Below, piece after piece: positions 1-7,418 of a stretch of DNA of 13,111 nt. Each line of letters starts with the position of its first letter. The stretch's first letter is position 1. The translations under genes and the position numbers were made by a program. Origin of the DNA: Candidatus Bathyarchaeota archaeon. GTDB lineage: Archaea > Thermoproteota > Bathyarchaeia > Bathyarchaeales > Bathycorpusculaceae. The DNA is taken from assembly GCA_030630585.1 (NCBI GenBank), contig DAOVMU010000016.1:1-13111 (forward strand), read 5' to 3'. The notes below the pieces were generated by a model. The model ran no database searches. It worked only from the letters and a program-made list of their open reading frames with translations, and was not told where the DNA came from.

Positions 1-1260
1 ATCCTTACTGACTTACGTACAATTGTGTATAGAACTAAGAACATTGCAAATTGCGCCGCCATATTTATTACCGTTACACAAAGCGTCGCTTCAATAGGGT
101 TAAGTGTGAAGTTTGTCAAGACGTAAAATGCCGTTGGCAATGTTATCGCCGAGCGAATATAAGGCAAAGTGAACACTTTGAATAAATTGCTTCTTGAAAG
201 CTGTTTGAGCGGTATTTTTGCCTTTTCATCTATTCTTTCAACTCCAAAAAGCACGGAAGAAAAAAACTGTGACATTGTCACTATGAAAGCGTCAACAGCT
301 AATAGAAACAGTATTGGCGCGGCTTCTCTGAAGGCCACGTCTAAAATGGTTATGTAAGAGTCTGGCATCGCCATAACTCCTGCAGTCATTGGAATTGCAA
401 ACATTAAGACCATTTTTAAGGAGGTTGTTATGTCCTCTAAACTGTTTTCAGCTAGCAGTTTTGGATACAGCGCATATGATATGAAAAAGGAGTATGCGAT
501 TATGTTTGCGATAATCGCTGCCGTTGCGTAGTTTCCTCTTGCTGCTTTGCCACCGTAGATGAAAAGAAGTATAAATATGAAAGTGGTTGCTTGATTTCCA
601 GCTAAGTTGTAAATGTTTGCGACTGAGCCTTTAAGCCATTCTTTTACGTATTCCCATTGGATTTTTTGCTTTAGTTCTTCGGAAACCAGTTTTACATAAT
701 ATATTATTTGAATTAAGATGGCTACTGTTATGCTTAACATTGCTCCTAAAAGGGGTTGTCGGAACTCTACGATCAATATGTAAGCAAGGGCTATCTTGCA
801 TACTTCTTGAATGAGCAAGCCGTAACCAACTGCTCGTGGTTGTTTTGCGCGTAAGCATGCTTCAAGCGCGATAATTAGGTAGCGTTCGATAATTTGGGCT
901 GAGGCTACAAAATAAGGGATTACATATAACGCGTGGATATTAAGTGTCGACGTGACCATTGGAACCAGCGGGACATAAAGAGTCACCGCAACAAGCCCAA
1001 TTACTAAGTTCGCAATGAGTCCGGTTTTTACGGCCCCTTCTTTTCCACATGCCACAAAACGTGTTGTCCAAAATGGAAGGCACGAGGCGAGAAGCAGAAA
1101 TACGCTGTCAGGTCTGATACGTTTGACCATATTCCGTTTGTGGGTTTTCTAGGCTTCTTATTAAAAGAAGATTGAAAACTAGCCCCGTAGTTACGCTTAA
1201 TATTTTGGCTGCAAAAATTATAAAACCAGAGTATTGTAGCCTAATCTCGTCTTTAGCCAA
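1..1260 (-). pseudogene. MATE/Wzx-type polysaccharide flippase, two frameshifts, runs off left edge
   Basis: Polytopic membrane protein that would flip lipid-linked sugars across the cytoplasmic membrane. Read from TTG at 1260-1258 (AGGTGA four bases before it), the first frame gives LAKDEIRLQYSGFIIFAAK and continues to about 1145. A second frame supplies GIWSNVSDLTAYF, and a third runs from about 1098 to base 1 with no stop (begins LLLASCLPFWTTRF, then many hydrophobic segments). Each frame change fits loss of one base in a homopolymer: AAAA/CCC at 1142-1148 and AAA at 1098-1100 (plus-strand coordinates). The three pieces join into one continuous flippase-like sequence, so I treat it as one gene. 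A shortened product could start at ATG 1130-1128. The C-terminus lies outside the window. The family call rests on membrane topology, the joined N-terminal pattern and the neighbouring glycan genes. Sequencing error is an alternative to true decay. Confidence 0.7.
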
Positions 1261-1363
1261 AGCTTCACCTGAACGTTGTTAATAAGATCATAGAGAGGTT
1301 TTTTAGCTTTTAACGTCTTTAATTACTTGTTGATGGCGTACGAGGGCGAGGAGAAGAGAGAAA
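1261..1363. promoter_or_regulatory. Divergent intergenic promoter region between flippase and GT2
   Basis: This 103-base gap separates two divergent genes and should hold both promoters. Candidate TATA-like elements are TTTAATTA near 1318-1325 for the plus-strand glycosyltransferase and CTTATTAAC (minus strand, near 1278-1286) for the flippase. A purine-rich AGGAG at 1349-1353 lies ten bases before the TTG start at 1364. Assignments are by eye and weak. Confidence 0.25.
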
Positions 1364-2164
1364 TTGGATGGTTGGTGTTGTGGCGTTGTGGTGTTTGCTC
1401 GGGATGAGGAGAAGGTGATCAAAGAGTGTCTCAAGAGTTTGAGGCGTCAAACTGCGAAGTTGTTTTTGGTTGTGGTAAATGATGGTAGTGTGGATAAGAC
1501 CGGTGAGACTGCTTCGAAGTGTGCTGATGCTGTTGTCGACTTACCTAGGCATGAGGAGAGTTGGGCTGGGAGATCTGAACTTGCAGGCGTTGTCAATGCT
1601 GGGTTTGATGTTTTAAAGGAAAGGAATGTTGCTTATGTTATGATCAGTGGGGCTGACGCGGTTTATCCTCCGAATTATGTTGAGGAGGTAACTAATAGAA
1701 TGAAAAGTGATGGCGTTGTTCTAGCTTCTGGAGTGGCGGAAGGTGAGATTTCTCGGTCTTTATCGCCTAGGGGATGCGGTCGGATTATGAACGCTGAATG
1801 GTTTAAAAGTGTCAGATTTGAGTATCCTCAAAATTATGGTTTTGAGGTATACCCTGTTTACAAGGCTCTTTCCCAAGGCAAGAAAGTTGCGGTTTTTCAA
1901 GATTTGAAGTTCAGGTTGTCGCGGGAAACTCGGCTTTCGAAGCAGAAATCGTATTTGTGGGGCAAAGGTATGAAGGCTTTAAACTATTGGTGGCTGTACG
2001 CTTTCGGGAGAGCTGTTCTAACTGGTTTAAGGCATCCAGTTGCGGGTTACCTGATGCTGAAGGGATATTTATCAAAAGTCTCGTTGTATGATGATATTAG
2101 AGAGTTTGTGCATGATTTTCAGAAGAAAACGTTTTTTAAAAGGTTGAGGGAAGTTCTGTTTTAG
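1364..2164 (+). CDS. Family 2 glycosyltransferase
   Basis: GT-A fold glycosyltransferase expected to move a sugar from a nucleotide or lipid-phosphate donor onto a surface glycan or lipid carrier at the cytoplasmic face. The 266-residue product opens with VVVFARDEEKVIKECLKSL, the usual GT2 first strand and helix. NDGS (residues 39-42) matches the nucleotide-binding loop. SGADAVYPPNYVEEV (95-109) sits where the metal-binding DXD motif normally lies, with Gly in place of the first Asp. The C-terminal 60 residues are aromatic and basic (YWWLYAFGRAV...GYLMLKGY) and suggest membrane contact. The start is TTG at 1364, as the only in-frame initiator after the stop at 1331-1333, with AGGAG upstream. 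It is followed 16 bases later by the decayed deacetylase, so the two were probably co-transcribed. Codons are unusually rich in G and T on this strand compared with later genes. Acceptor and donor cannot be told. Confidence 0.85.
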   Translation: MDGWCCGVVVFARDEEKVIKECLKSLRRQTAKLFLVVVNDGSVDKTGETASKCADAVVDLPRHEESWAGRSELAGVVNAGFDVLKERNVAYVMISGADAVYPPNYVEEVTNRMKSDGVVLASGVAEGEISRSLSPRGCGRIMNAEWFKSVRFEYPQNYGFEVYPVYKALSQGKKVAVFQDLKFRLSRETRLSKQKSYLWGKGMKALNYWWLYAFGRAVLTGLRHPVAGYLMLKGYLSKVSLYDDIREFVHDFQKKTFFKRLREVLF

Positions 2165-2180
2165 TTGGGAGGTTTGGGTC

Positions 2181-2660
2181 TTGATCATTGGTTTGAGGCA
2201 TGATGTCGATGAGGTTTATGGTTTGCGATGGGGTTTGCCTAAAGTAATTTCTTTGGAGAAGTATGGTGTTAGGTCTACGTTTTTTGTTTGTGTTGATGTT
2301 ATCCGTTCTGATAAGGATTGTAGTGTTCTTAAGCGGATTGTAGGTGATGGTTGGGAGATAGGTTTGCATCTGATTAACACTATTGGTAATTCGAAGTTGC
2401 CCTCTCCTAGAGGTGAATTGGAGCTTTTAGAGAAGCTTGTTGGTGTTCCAGTTTATGGTGTGGCTCCTTGTGGGAAGACTGTTGGGTTTAGGGGTGATGT
2501 TACATGAAGGACTACGGATTCTCTTGGTTTGGATTATATGGAAGGTTATGGTGTTCCTAATTTTAAGGTGAGTAATTTTGGTGAGGTTGAGGTTATCTGA
2601 CTACCGTTTCGCTTAATGAGTGTAGGAATTTATGTGATTGCCTACGTTATCAATATGGAT
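2181..2660 (+). pseudogene. Polysaccharide deacetylase (NodB-like), nonsense and frameshift, truncated
   Basis: Remnant of a carbohydrate esterase family 4 deacetylase, which removes N- or O-acetyl groups from glycans with a metal ion. Translation starts at TTG 2181 behind GGGAGGT. RHDVDE near the N-terminus is the metal-binding and catalytic-base motif, and EIGLHL is the usual second His region. The frame stops at TGA 2505-2507, just after GFRGDV. The same frame then continues with clearly related sequence (TTDSLGLDYMEGYG...FGEVEV), so this TGA looks like a mutated codon. A second TGA at 2598-2600 is best explained by one missing base, because the shifted frame reads LTTVSLNEC. The C-terminal part is lost before the next gene at 2681. 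A 108-residue product would lack much of the barrel and is probably inactive. Confidence 0.75.
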
Positions 2661-2680
2661 GCTTTAGATGGAGGAACATT

Positions 2681-3703
2681 ATGTCTAAAAGAAAAGAGAA
2701 AAATAAAATACTCTTCGTTTACTCATCTCTGCCTTCATTTGTCCGCAGGGATTTAGAAATTCTTGAAAGATATTTCACTGTTAAAAAAATGAAAATTACG
2801 ACTTACCGTGTTACTAAGAAAGGCAGCGACCCTTTAGCATTTCTGAGGCTGCTTAAAGGAGTTTTATGGGCTGACGTTGTCTACAGCTGGTTTGCCCGTT
2901 GGAACGCCTTTTTTATAGCGCTGTTTTGCATGTTTTTACGCAAAAAGTGCATAATAGTTGTCGGAGGATATGAAGTGGCATATGTTCCGCAGATGAACTA
3001 CGGTTCGATGCTAAAAAGGCGGTCCGTTTACATTGTCAAATTTATTTTTAGGTTTGCTCATAAAATCTTGGCGGTTTCCCGATTTAGCCGACGAGAGATC
3101 CTTAATTACGCAGCGCATGAAAAGGTTGAACTAGTATACAATGGAATCGATTGCAAAAGATTTAAACCATGTGGTGAGAAGCGGAACAATTTGGTTCTGA
3201 CTGTTGGTCCGATATCAAAAGAGCAGATCAAAATTCATGGATTGAACACTTTCATAAAGGCTACTAAGCTTCTGCCTAAGGTTGAATTCATAGCTATAGG
3301 TCTTTCTAAAGATGCTATCGATTCCTTATCTGAGTCTTTAACGCCAAATGTAACTTTGATGGGGATTATCCCTCAAAAGGATCTTATCCCATACTATCAA
3401 AAAGCGAAAGTCTATTGCCAACTTTCCCTTAGAGAATCATTTGGTGTGGCATTGGCTGAAGCGATGAGTTGTGAGTGCGTGCCAGCGGTCACCAAAAATG
3501 GTGGAGCGATGTCGGAGGTAGTGGGAAACACGGGCTTTTTTGCTTGCTTTAACGATCCAGAGAATGTCGCAGAAATGATAATGAAGGCTTTGAAATCCTG
3601 GAAAGGAAAAGAGGCGCGAAAGAGAATAGTAAAACATTTTAGTATTACGAGAAGAGAAAAAACATTGGTAAATCTAATACAAAAGGCAGTGGGTTCATTA
3701 TGA
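2681..3703 (+). CDS. Family 4 glycosyltransferase (GT-B)
   Basis: Retaining GT-B glycosyltransferase, probably using a nucleotide-sugar donor to extend a surface glycan or glycolipid. The 340-residue product has the two-domain layout of the family. The N-terminal acceptor domain contains AVSRFSRREI (131-140) and VYNGID (152-157). The C-terminal donor domain contains LTVGPI (173-178) and the signature RESFGVALAEAMSC, in which E252 and E260 form the EX7E motif. A perfect GGAGG lies six bases upstream of ATG 2681. The stop overlaps the next start (ATGA at 3700-3703), so it is translationally coupled to the acyltransferase and leads a three-gene operon with that gene and the PIG-L deacetylase. 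Its last ~88 codons have a diverged duplicate at 5263-5526. Sugar specificity cannot be read from sequence. Confidence 0.9.
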   Translation: MSKRKEKNKILFVYSSLPSFVRRDLEILERYFTVKKMKITTYRVTKKGSDPLAFLRLLKGVLWADVVYSWFARWNAFFIALFCMFLRKKCIIVVGGYEVAYVPQMNYGSMLKRRSVYIVKFIFRFAHKILAVSRFSRREILNYAAHEKVELVYNGIDCKRFKPCGEKRNNLVLTVGPISKEQIKIHGLNTFIKATKLLPKVEFIAIGLSKDAIDSLSESLTPNVTLMGIIPQKDLIPYYQKAKVYCQLSLRESFGVALAEAMSCECVPAVTKNGGAMSEVVGNTGFFACFNDPENVAEMIMKALKSWKGKEARKRIVKHFSITRREKTLVNLIQKAVGSL

Positions 3704-4497
3704 AGAAAAATGACAACTGGGTCATAGGAAACAATGTTAAAATAAGCGACAAAGCTCGGATTAATGTTTCAGAATACTTCGAAATTGGAGATAGAAGCGT
3801 TATCCGGGACAACGTGCTAATTGAGGGCCGACACATTGAAATAGGGAGAGAAGCATGGATAGATGAATATGCTCACATTGGAGGCGGAAGCTGTTTTGAT
3901 GATCAATCCTTCTTGAAGGTTGGAGATTTTTTACATATGGGTAAATTCTCTCACATAAACACTGCAAGAAAAGTTATAATCGGTGATGAATGCGGGGTAG
4001 GCATAAACACTAAAATCTTTGCTCATGGAGCATACCTTTCAGCCTACGACGGATTTCCGGTACAGTTTGCTAACGTCGAAATTGGAGACAGAGTTTGGCT
4101 ACCTAACGCTTGGGTGAATCCTGGTGTGAAAATTGGAAATGATGTGGTTGTTGCTGCCATGTCTTTAGTGAATCGAGACTTGCCAAGTGGTTGCTTAGCA
4201 GGCGGGATTCCTGTAAAGATATTGAGGGAAAATGTGTATCCTAGAAAATTAACTTCACAAGAGAAAAAGCAGCTAGTGGCAAATATAGCAAAGGATGTCC
4301 GGATGGAGTTAAAACTTGAAGGCAATAGGATTCGTCTTGAGCATCTTGATACGAAGGAGGTTACAATATTCGATTTGGAAAAAAAGGTAATTGAAGGTGT
4401 TGGAAATAATAGAAGTGAGGTTGTCAAGAATCAACTGCGTAGATATGGCATAAGATTCAAGTATTTCTTGGAAAACGGAAAGTACAGACCATGGTAG
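3700..4497 (+). CDS. Left-handed beta-helix (hexapeptide-repeat) acyltransferase
   Basis: Probable O- or N-acetyltransferase that transfers an acyl group from a CoA thioester to a sugar. Of 265 residues, about 8-175 are hexapeptide-like turns ([IVL]-G-[DN] units such as IGDRSVIRDNVLIEG, IGREAWIDEYAHIG, IGDECGVGINTKI). H109, in IFAHGAYLS within a loop between coils, is the likely catalytic His. GIPVKIL (169-175) is the usual end of the helix domain. The tail (180-265) is charged, longer than in simple maltose/galactoside acetyltransferases, and may be a substrate or assembly domain. It overlaps the upstream glycosyltransferase by 4 bases and the downstream deacetylase by 7, so the operon is tight. 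An acyltransferase beside a PIG-L deacetylase suggests removal and re-addition of acyl groups on one amino sugar; that is inference. Confidence 0.85.
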   Translation: MKKNDNWVIGNNVKISDKARINVSEYFEIGDRSVIRDNVLIEGRHIEIGREAWIDEYAHIGGGSCFDDQSFLKVGDFLHMGKFSHINTARKVIIGDECGVGINTKIFAHGAYLSAYDGFPVQFANVEIGDRVWLPNAWVNPGVKIGNDVVVAAMSLVNRDLPSGCLAGGIPVKILRENVYPRKLTSQEKKQLVANIAKDVRMELKLEGNRIRLEHLDTKEVTIFDLEKKVIEGVGNNRSEVVKNQLRRYGIRFKYFLENGKYRPW

Positions 4498-5090
4498 TTT
4501 TAGTTGTAGGAGCACATCCTGACGACATTGAATTTGGGTGTTTCGGGACTCTGGCTAGATTGTCAAAAGAGACTAGCATACATTTTATCGTTCTGTCTGC
4601 AGGCGAATTAAGTGGACCAAAGAACAAGAGAATTCAAGAATGCAAAGAAAGTGCCAAATTGCTTGACGCAAAAGTGACTTTTTTTGATTATCCTGATGGT
4701 GGCATACCTGTTAACGTTGAAATTATTGATAAGCTTAGATTTTATGTTGAAAAAATTGTGCCGCACGCAGTGTTCACGTTGTATCCTAATGATACTCATC
4801 AGGATCATAGGAATGCGTCTAAAGTGACGATTTCTAGTTGCGGGAATGTTGATGAAGTGTTGTTTTATGAGGTTCCTAGCACAGAGAGAGATTTTCATCC
4901 TAATGTTTTCTATGATGTTACTGATTATTTTGGCTTGAAGGAAAAGAGTTTGCGTTGTCATAAGACTCAGAGAAAAAAGTCTTACTTGAATTTAACTGAG
5001 ATACGAGGGCTTGCTGAATATCGGGCGTATCAATGTGGTCGCAACAGTCGTTTATTCGAAGCTTTCTGTCTATACAGGGTAATTAAATAA
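4491..5090 (+). CDS. PIG-L/LmbE family zinc-dependent sugar N-deacetylase
   Basis: Metal-dependent deacetylase of the PIG-L superfamily, whose members remove acetyl groups from GlcNAc-containing lipids or small thiol precursors. The 199-residue product starts with the diagnostic VGAHPDDIEFGCFGT: H9 and D12 should bind zinc and D11 act as general base. The second motif THQDHRNAS (102-110) supplies H106 as third ligand. Length is typical of the family. ATG 4491 lies inside the last codons of the acyltransferase (7-base overlap), which supports this start and translational coupling. It is the last gene of the 2681-5090 operon. By context it probably exposes an amine on a glycan precursor for the upstream acyltransferase or a glycosyltransferase; the substrate is unknown. 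Confidence 0.9.
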   Translation: MVVLVVGAHPDDIEFGCFGTLARLSKETSIHFIVLSAGELSGPKNKRIQECKESAKLLDAKVTFFDYPDGGIPVNVEIIDKLRFYVEKIVPHAVFTLYPNDTHQDHRNASKVTISSCGNVDEVLFYEVPSTERDFHPNVFYDVTDYFGLKEKSLRCHKTQRKKSYLNLTEIRGLAEYRAYQCGRNSRLFEAFCLYRVIK

Positions 5091-5262
5091 CCAGATTAAC
5101 CAATTGTCATGCTGAGCCCGTTTGTTCCCTCTGTGCAAAATAGGTTTGAGACAGCGCATGCGTAAACTTTAGCGCTACACACTTGCCTGAGAACCCATTT
5201 AGCGAATCGCTTTGAAGAAATGGCGGGTTCCAATTTGAGGTCTACAAGGTATCTTTTGGGTA

Positions 5263-5526
5263 AGCTTTGGTGTAGCGTTGGCAGAGGCTATGTCTTGTTG
5301 CTGTGTGCCGGTTGCTACAAGAAGGTACGCCCTTCCGGAAGTTGTTGGTGATACTGGCTTTTATGCACTCTACAATGACCCTAAAGCAACAGCAGAAGCA
5401 ATTAAAAAAGCTTCAAAATCTGATAAAGGAATAAAAACCAGAAAGAGAATTAAAAAAGGTTTTTCCATAAAGACCAGAGAAGAAAAGCTTATCAAAGAAA
5501 TATTAGACTTGCCGAAAAATAGCTGA
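5263..5526 (+). pseudogene. Orphan C-terminal fragment of a second family 4 glycosyltransferase
   Basis: About 87 codons match the C-terminal end of the glycosyltransferase at 2681-3703: SFGVALAEAMSC is shared, followed by aligned EVVGDTGFYALYNDP and RKRIKKGFSI segments. The fragment begins inside the EX7E motif (only its second Glu is kept). It lacks the acceptor domain and most of the donor domain, and in-frame sequence upstream reaches a TGA within about 20 bases. It cannot be an active enzyme alone. It is diverged rather than identical, so it looks like the remains of a second, once complete glycosyltransferase gene whose 5' part was deleted. The 187 bases between 5091 and here contain no recognisable gene. 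Confidence 0.75.
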
Positions 5527-5572
5527 AAAATGTTAGGTATATGCTTACCGCGATAGATGCTTTATTTGGAGT

Positions 5573-6487
5573 TTAGCTCTTCTGAGCATGTATGCATGTT
5601 GTAAATTTTAGTTTCCGTATTTTGAATGTTGCCTCTTCAAGGATTCGCTGTATTTCATCTGAATTTTTAGAGACCTCCATAACGATATGTTTAGTTTTCT
5701 TTAAAGTTTCTTTTGCTCCTACAAGAACTTGATATTCAGAACCTTCAACATCTATTTTCAGTAGTTTTATTGCTGGAATTTTCTTACTTACTTCATCTAA
5801 AGGTGCTGCTTTAAGTGTGAAGGATTTACTTTGATACCATTTAACAGGTGAAGCCCACCCATAGTAACCTTCAGGAAGGTATACATTTAAAAGCGACGAT
5901 TTGCTCCAAGCGGCTTTACCTATCACTTTGATATTTTTTAGATTATTAAGGTTAACATTTAATTTTAGAACTTTAACAGTGTCTGGTATAGGCTCTAGTG
6001 CAATTACTTGCCCTTTTTCTCCAACAATTTTTCCTGCTAGAATCGAGTAGTAACCAATATTGGCGCCTACGTCTATAAAAACATCGCCTTCACTTAAAGA
6101 TTTTAATATTAACTCGTTTACATCGCCTTCTCTTCCCGGCATTACGTTGTAAAGGTCGTCGCTGAACCGCCTTACATAAAAGTAAACACCATAGCTTTTG
6201 AAGTACACTATGCCCGAAACGTAAACTTTAGGTGAAAGCGCCAGCGGAGGATAAATGGAATAGGTAAAAGCGTCTATGATTGATGAAAAGATTAGACCTA
6301 ACTGCATTTTAAGAATGGTTCCCCTCCCATGCTTAAGAATTCTCAGCCAAAACCTAAATCTACCAAGTAAACGTCTTGGAATAGTAAGAATCTTCATTCT
6401 CTGAATTCCTCGGTTGAATAAATTTGCTGATTCTCTCACGAATATTAAATCTTTCCTTCGCAATCTTCTCTCGATAAGTTTCTTCAT
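5573..6487 (-). CDS. FkbM family S-adenosylmethionine methyltransferase
   Basis: Class I SAM-dependent methyltransferase of the FkbM type, commonly found in glycan clusters where it O-methylates sugars. In the 304-residue product, DVGANIGYYSILAGK (139-153) is motif I for SAM, E165 in ALEPIPD is the acidic ribose-binding residue, and LLKIDVEGSEYQVL (242-255) is the characteristic FkbM motif. The N-terminal 60 residues are basic and amphipathic; residues 61-85 are moderately hydrophobic. Start is uncertain. ATG 6487 gives the longest reading, but an inner ATG at 6397-6395 (MKILTIPRRLL) is preceded by GAGG about nine bases upstream and begins closer to the family core. The gene faces the glycosyltransferase fragment and has its own promoter. 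It probably modifies the glycan made by the left-hand genes; the substrate is unknown. Confidence 0.85.
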   Translation of the reverse strand: MKKLIERRLRRKDLIFVRESANLFNRGIQRMKILTIPRRLLGRFRFWLRILKHGRGTILKMQLGLIFSSIIDAFTYSIYPPLALSPKVYVSGIVYFKSYGVYFYVRRFSDDLYNVMPGREGDVNELILKSLSEGDVFIDVGANIGYYSILAGKIVGEKGQVIALEPIPDTVKVLKLNVNLNNLKNIKVIGKAAWSKSSLLNVYLPEGYYGWASPVKWYQSKSFTLKAAPLDEVSKKIPAIKLLKIDVEGSEYQVLVGAKETLKKTKHIVMEVSKNSDEIQRILEEATFKIRKLKFTTCIHAQKS

Positions 6488-6488
6488 G

Positions 6489-6502
6489 AGCCTTAAAAGG
6501 CT
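6489..6502. repeat. Short inverted repeat next to the FkbM start
   Basis: AGCCTT-AA-AAGGCT is a perfect 6-base inverted repeat with a 2-base centre, directly against the longest FkbM start codon. It includes a TATA-like TTTTAA on the minus strand. It could be a promoter with an operator, which would place transcription inside the longest reading frame and favour the inner start at 6397. Function is inferred only. Confidence 0.3.
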
Positions 6503-6559
6503 AATGCATTCTGGTATCGTCTTTGGATTGTGAAAAATTCTTAGGCTTAAGAGCTCTTT

Positions 6560-7044
6560 TCATCCTCCGATACTTTTTTCTGCAGCCTCGTTCGCCTTCT
6601 CAAAAACTCTCTCCGCCTCGCGAATCAACTCCTCATCCCTAACCTTCGAAAGCATAGCCACAGCCGTTTCATAAGCCGGACGATAAATAGCCCTGTTAAT
6701 ACCTCTCTCTCTTTCACCGTAACATACCGTCTATCCCTCTCCACAGCCCTTATAAAACCCCTCAATTCAGCCAACGCGCCCTTCAGCTTTAACTCGTCAG
6801 CCTTCCTCTGACCCGCATCCACCAAGGCCTCACTCCTCAAAACCAAAGTCACAGACCCACCCTTCAAACAAGCCCCCATCAAACGCTGAACCGCCTCACC
6901 AACCATAAGCCTCTCACCTCTATAAAGCTCCTTAAAACCGTCAAAAACAAACCCGTCAACCCGCAACCCAGTCTGAACTTCAGGTCGCCCTTCACCACTA
7001 CCAAAACATGTTACAAAAACTAATAAACACCTAGGGGGAGACAA
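6560..7044 (-). pseudogene. Unrecognised helical hypothetical protein, frameshift in (CT)5 repeat
   Basis: I do not recognise this family. The first frame runs from a TTG at 7044 to about 6705 and is rich in charged helix-forming residues (DELKLKGALAELRGFIRAV, then DRRYVTV). From the repeat onward a second frame carries on with the same character (RGINRAIYRPAYETAVAML, KVRDEELIREAERVFEKAN) and ends at TGA 6562-6560. The unshifted frame gives a Leu/Arg/Trp-rich tail typical of off-frame reading. The two join exactly if one AG unit is removed from GAGAGAGAGAG (plus-strand CT run at 6703-6712), making a protein of about 160 residues. It is therefore either a recent pseudogene or a repeat-switchable gene. 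A TATA-like TTATTTAA on the minus strand near 7068-7075 suits a leaderless or near-leaderless start at 7044, but a start further in is possible. No transmembrane segment is seen. Confidence 0.5.
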
Positions 7045-7145
7045 AAATTAACAGAGAAAAAAACCACAATTAAATAACTCAGGCAATCATCGAAAACCTA
7101 TATAGTTTCAAAAAGTTAGCTCTTTTCAAGATACTTATGGATGAA

Positions 7146-7187
7146 GGTTTATATCTCTGTATACAAAAAGTATACATAGTGTTTACA
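7146..7187 (+). promoter_or_regulatory. vapBC promoter with repeated GTATAC operator candidate
   Basis: TTTATAT at about 7148-7154 is a good archaeal TATA box for a transcript beginning near 7176. Between it and the antitoxin ATG, GTATAC occurs twice (7159-7164 and 7170-7175), separated by AAAAA. Each hexamer is itself palindromic, so the 17-base block is a perfect inverted repeat. Its position over the transcription start fits an operator bound by the ribbon-helix-helix antitoxin, as is known for VapBC autoregulation. Binding is inferred. Confidence 0.5.
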
Positions 7188-7418
7188 ATGACGCAAACAA
7201 CAGTCGTAACCACCCGCATCAAAAAGGAAATCAAGGAAGTTCTGGAAAAAGCAGGCATTAACATTCCGAAAGTCGTCAGACAACACCTTGAAGAACTCGC
7301 TTGGAAACTCCAACTCAAAGAGGAAACAGAAAAACTAAGAAAACTCCTAAAAAACGTCAAACCATCAGAAAAAGGATTCTCTGAAAAATCAGTGAGGGAA
7401 GACCGTGCAAGTCATTGA
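7188..7418 (+). CDS. vapB: VapB-type antitoxin, ribbon-helix-helix
   Basis: Antitoxin expected to bind and block the PIN-domain toxin encoded next and to repress its own operon. The 76-residue product starts MTQTTVVTTRIKKEIKEVLE: a short beta strand followed by helices (VLEKAGINIPKVVRQHLEELA), the pattern of ribbon-helix-helix DNA-binding antitoxins. The C-terminal half is highly charged, likely disordered until bound to toxin. I chose ATG 7188 rather than the upstream in-frame ATG 7137. The longer form would run through the TATA box and the GTATAC repeats, and its extra residues do not fit the fold. It overlaps the toxin start by 14 bases, so the two are translationally coupled. Confidence 0.75.
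   Translation: MTQTTVVTTRIKKEIKEVLEKAGINIPKVVRQHLEELAWKLQLKEETEKLRKLLKNVKPSEKGFSEKSVREDRASH

Noticed and set aside
95..109. Claim that the GT2 at 1364-2164 is inactive because its DXD motif (residues 95-99) reads GAD (position given as residue numbers)
   Set aside because: A GAD variant appears to be usual in related archaeal GT2 proteins as far as I recall, and one Asp is kept, so this is not evidence of inactivation.
169..357. 62-codon plus-strand frame at the left edge
   Set aside because: It is antisense to the open flippase frame, with no ribosome binding site.
631..858. 75-codon minus-strand frame
   Set aside because: It is an off-frame reading of the flippase gene; composition is Ser/Thr/Arg-rich and unlike a membrane protein.
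4044..4427. Long minus-strand frame opposite the beta-helix acyltransferase
   Set aside because: Antisense shadow of a strongly supported gene; Ser/Phe-rich composition typical of reversed hexapeptide repeats.
5091..5262. Possible small gene starting ATG 5220 between the PIG-L gene and the glycosyltransferase fragment
   Set aside because: About 42 codons, Cys/Arg/Leu-rich and off-frame over the glycosyltransferase remnant; no ribosome binding site.
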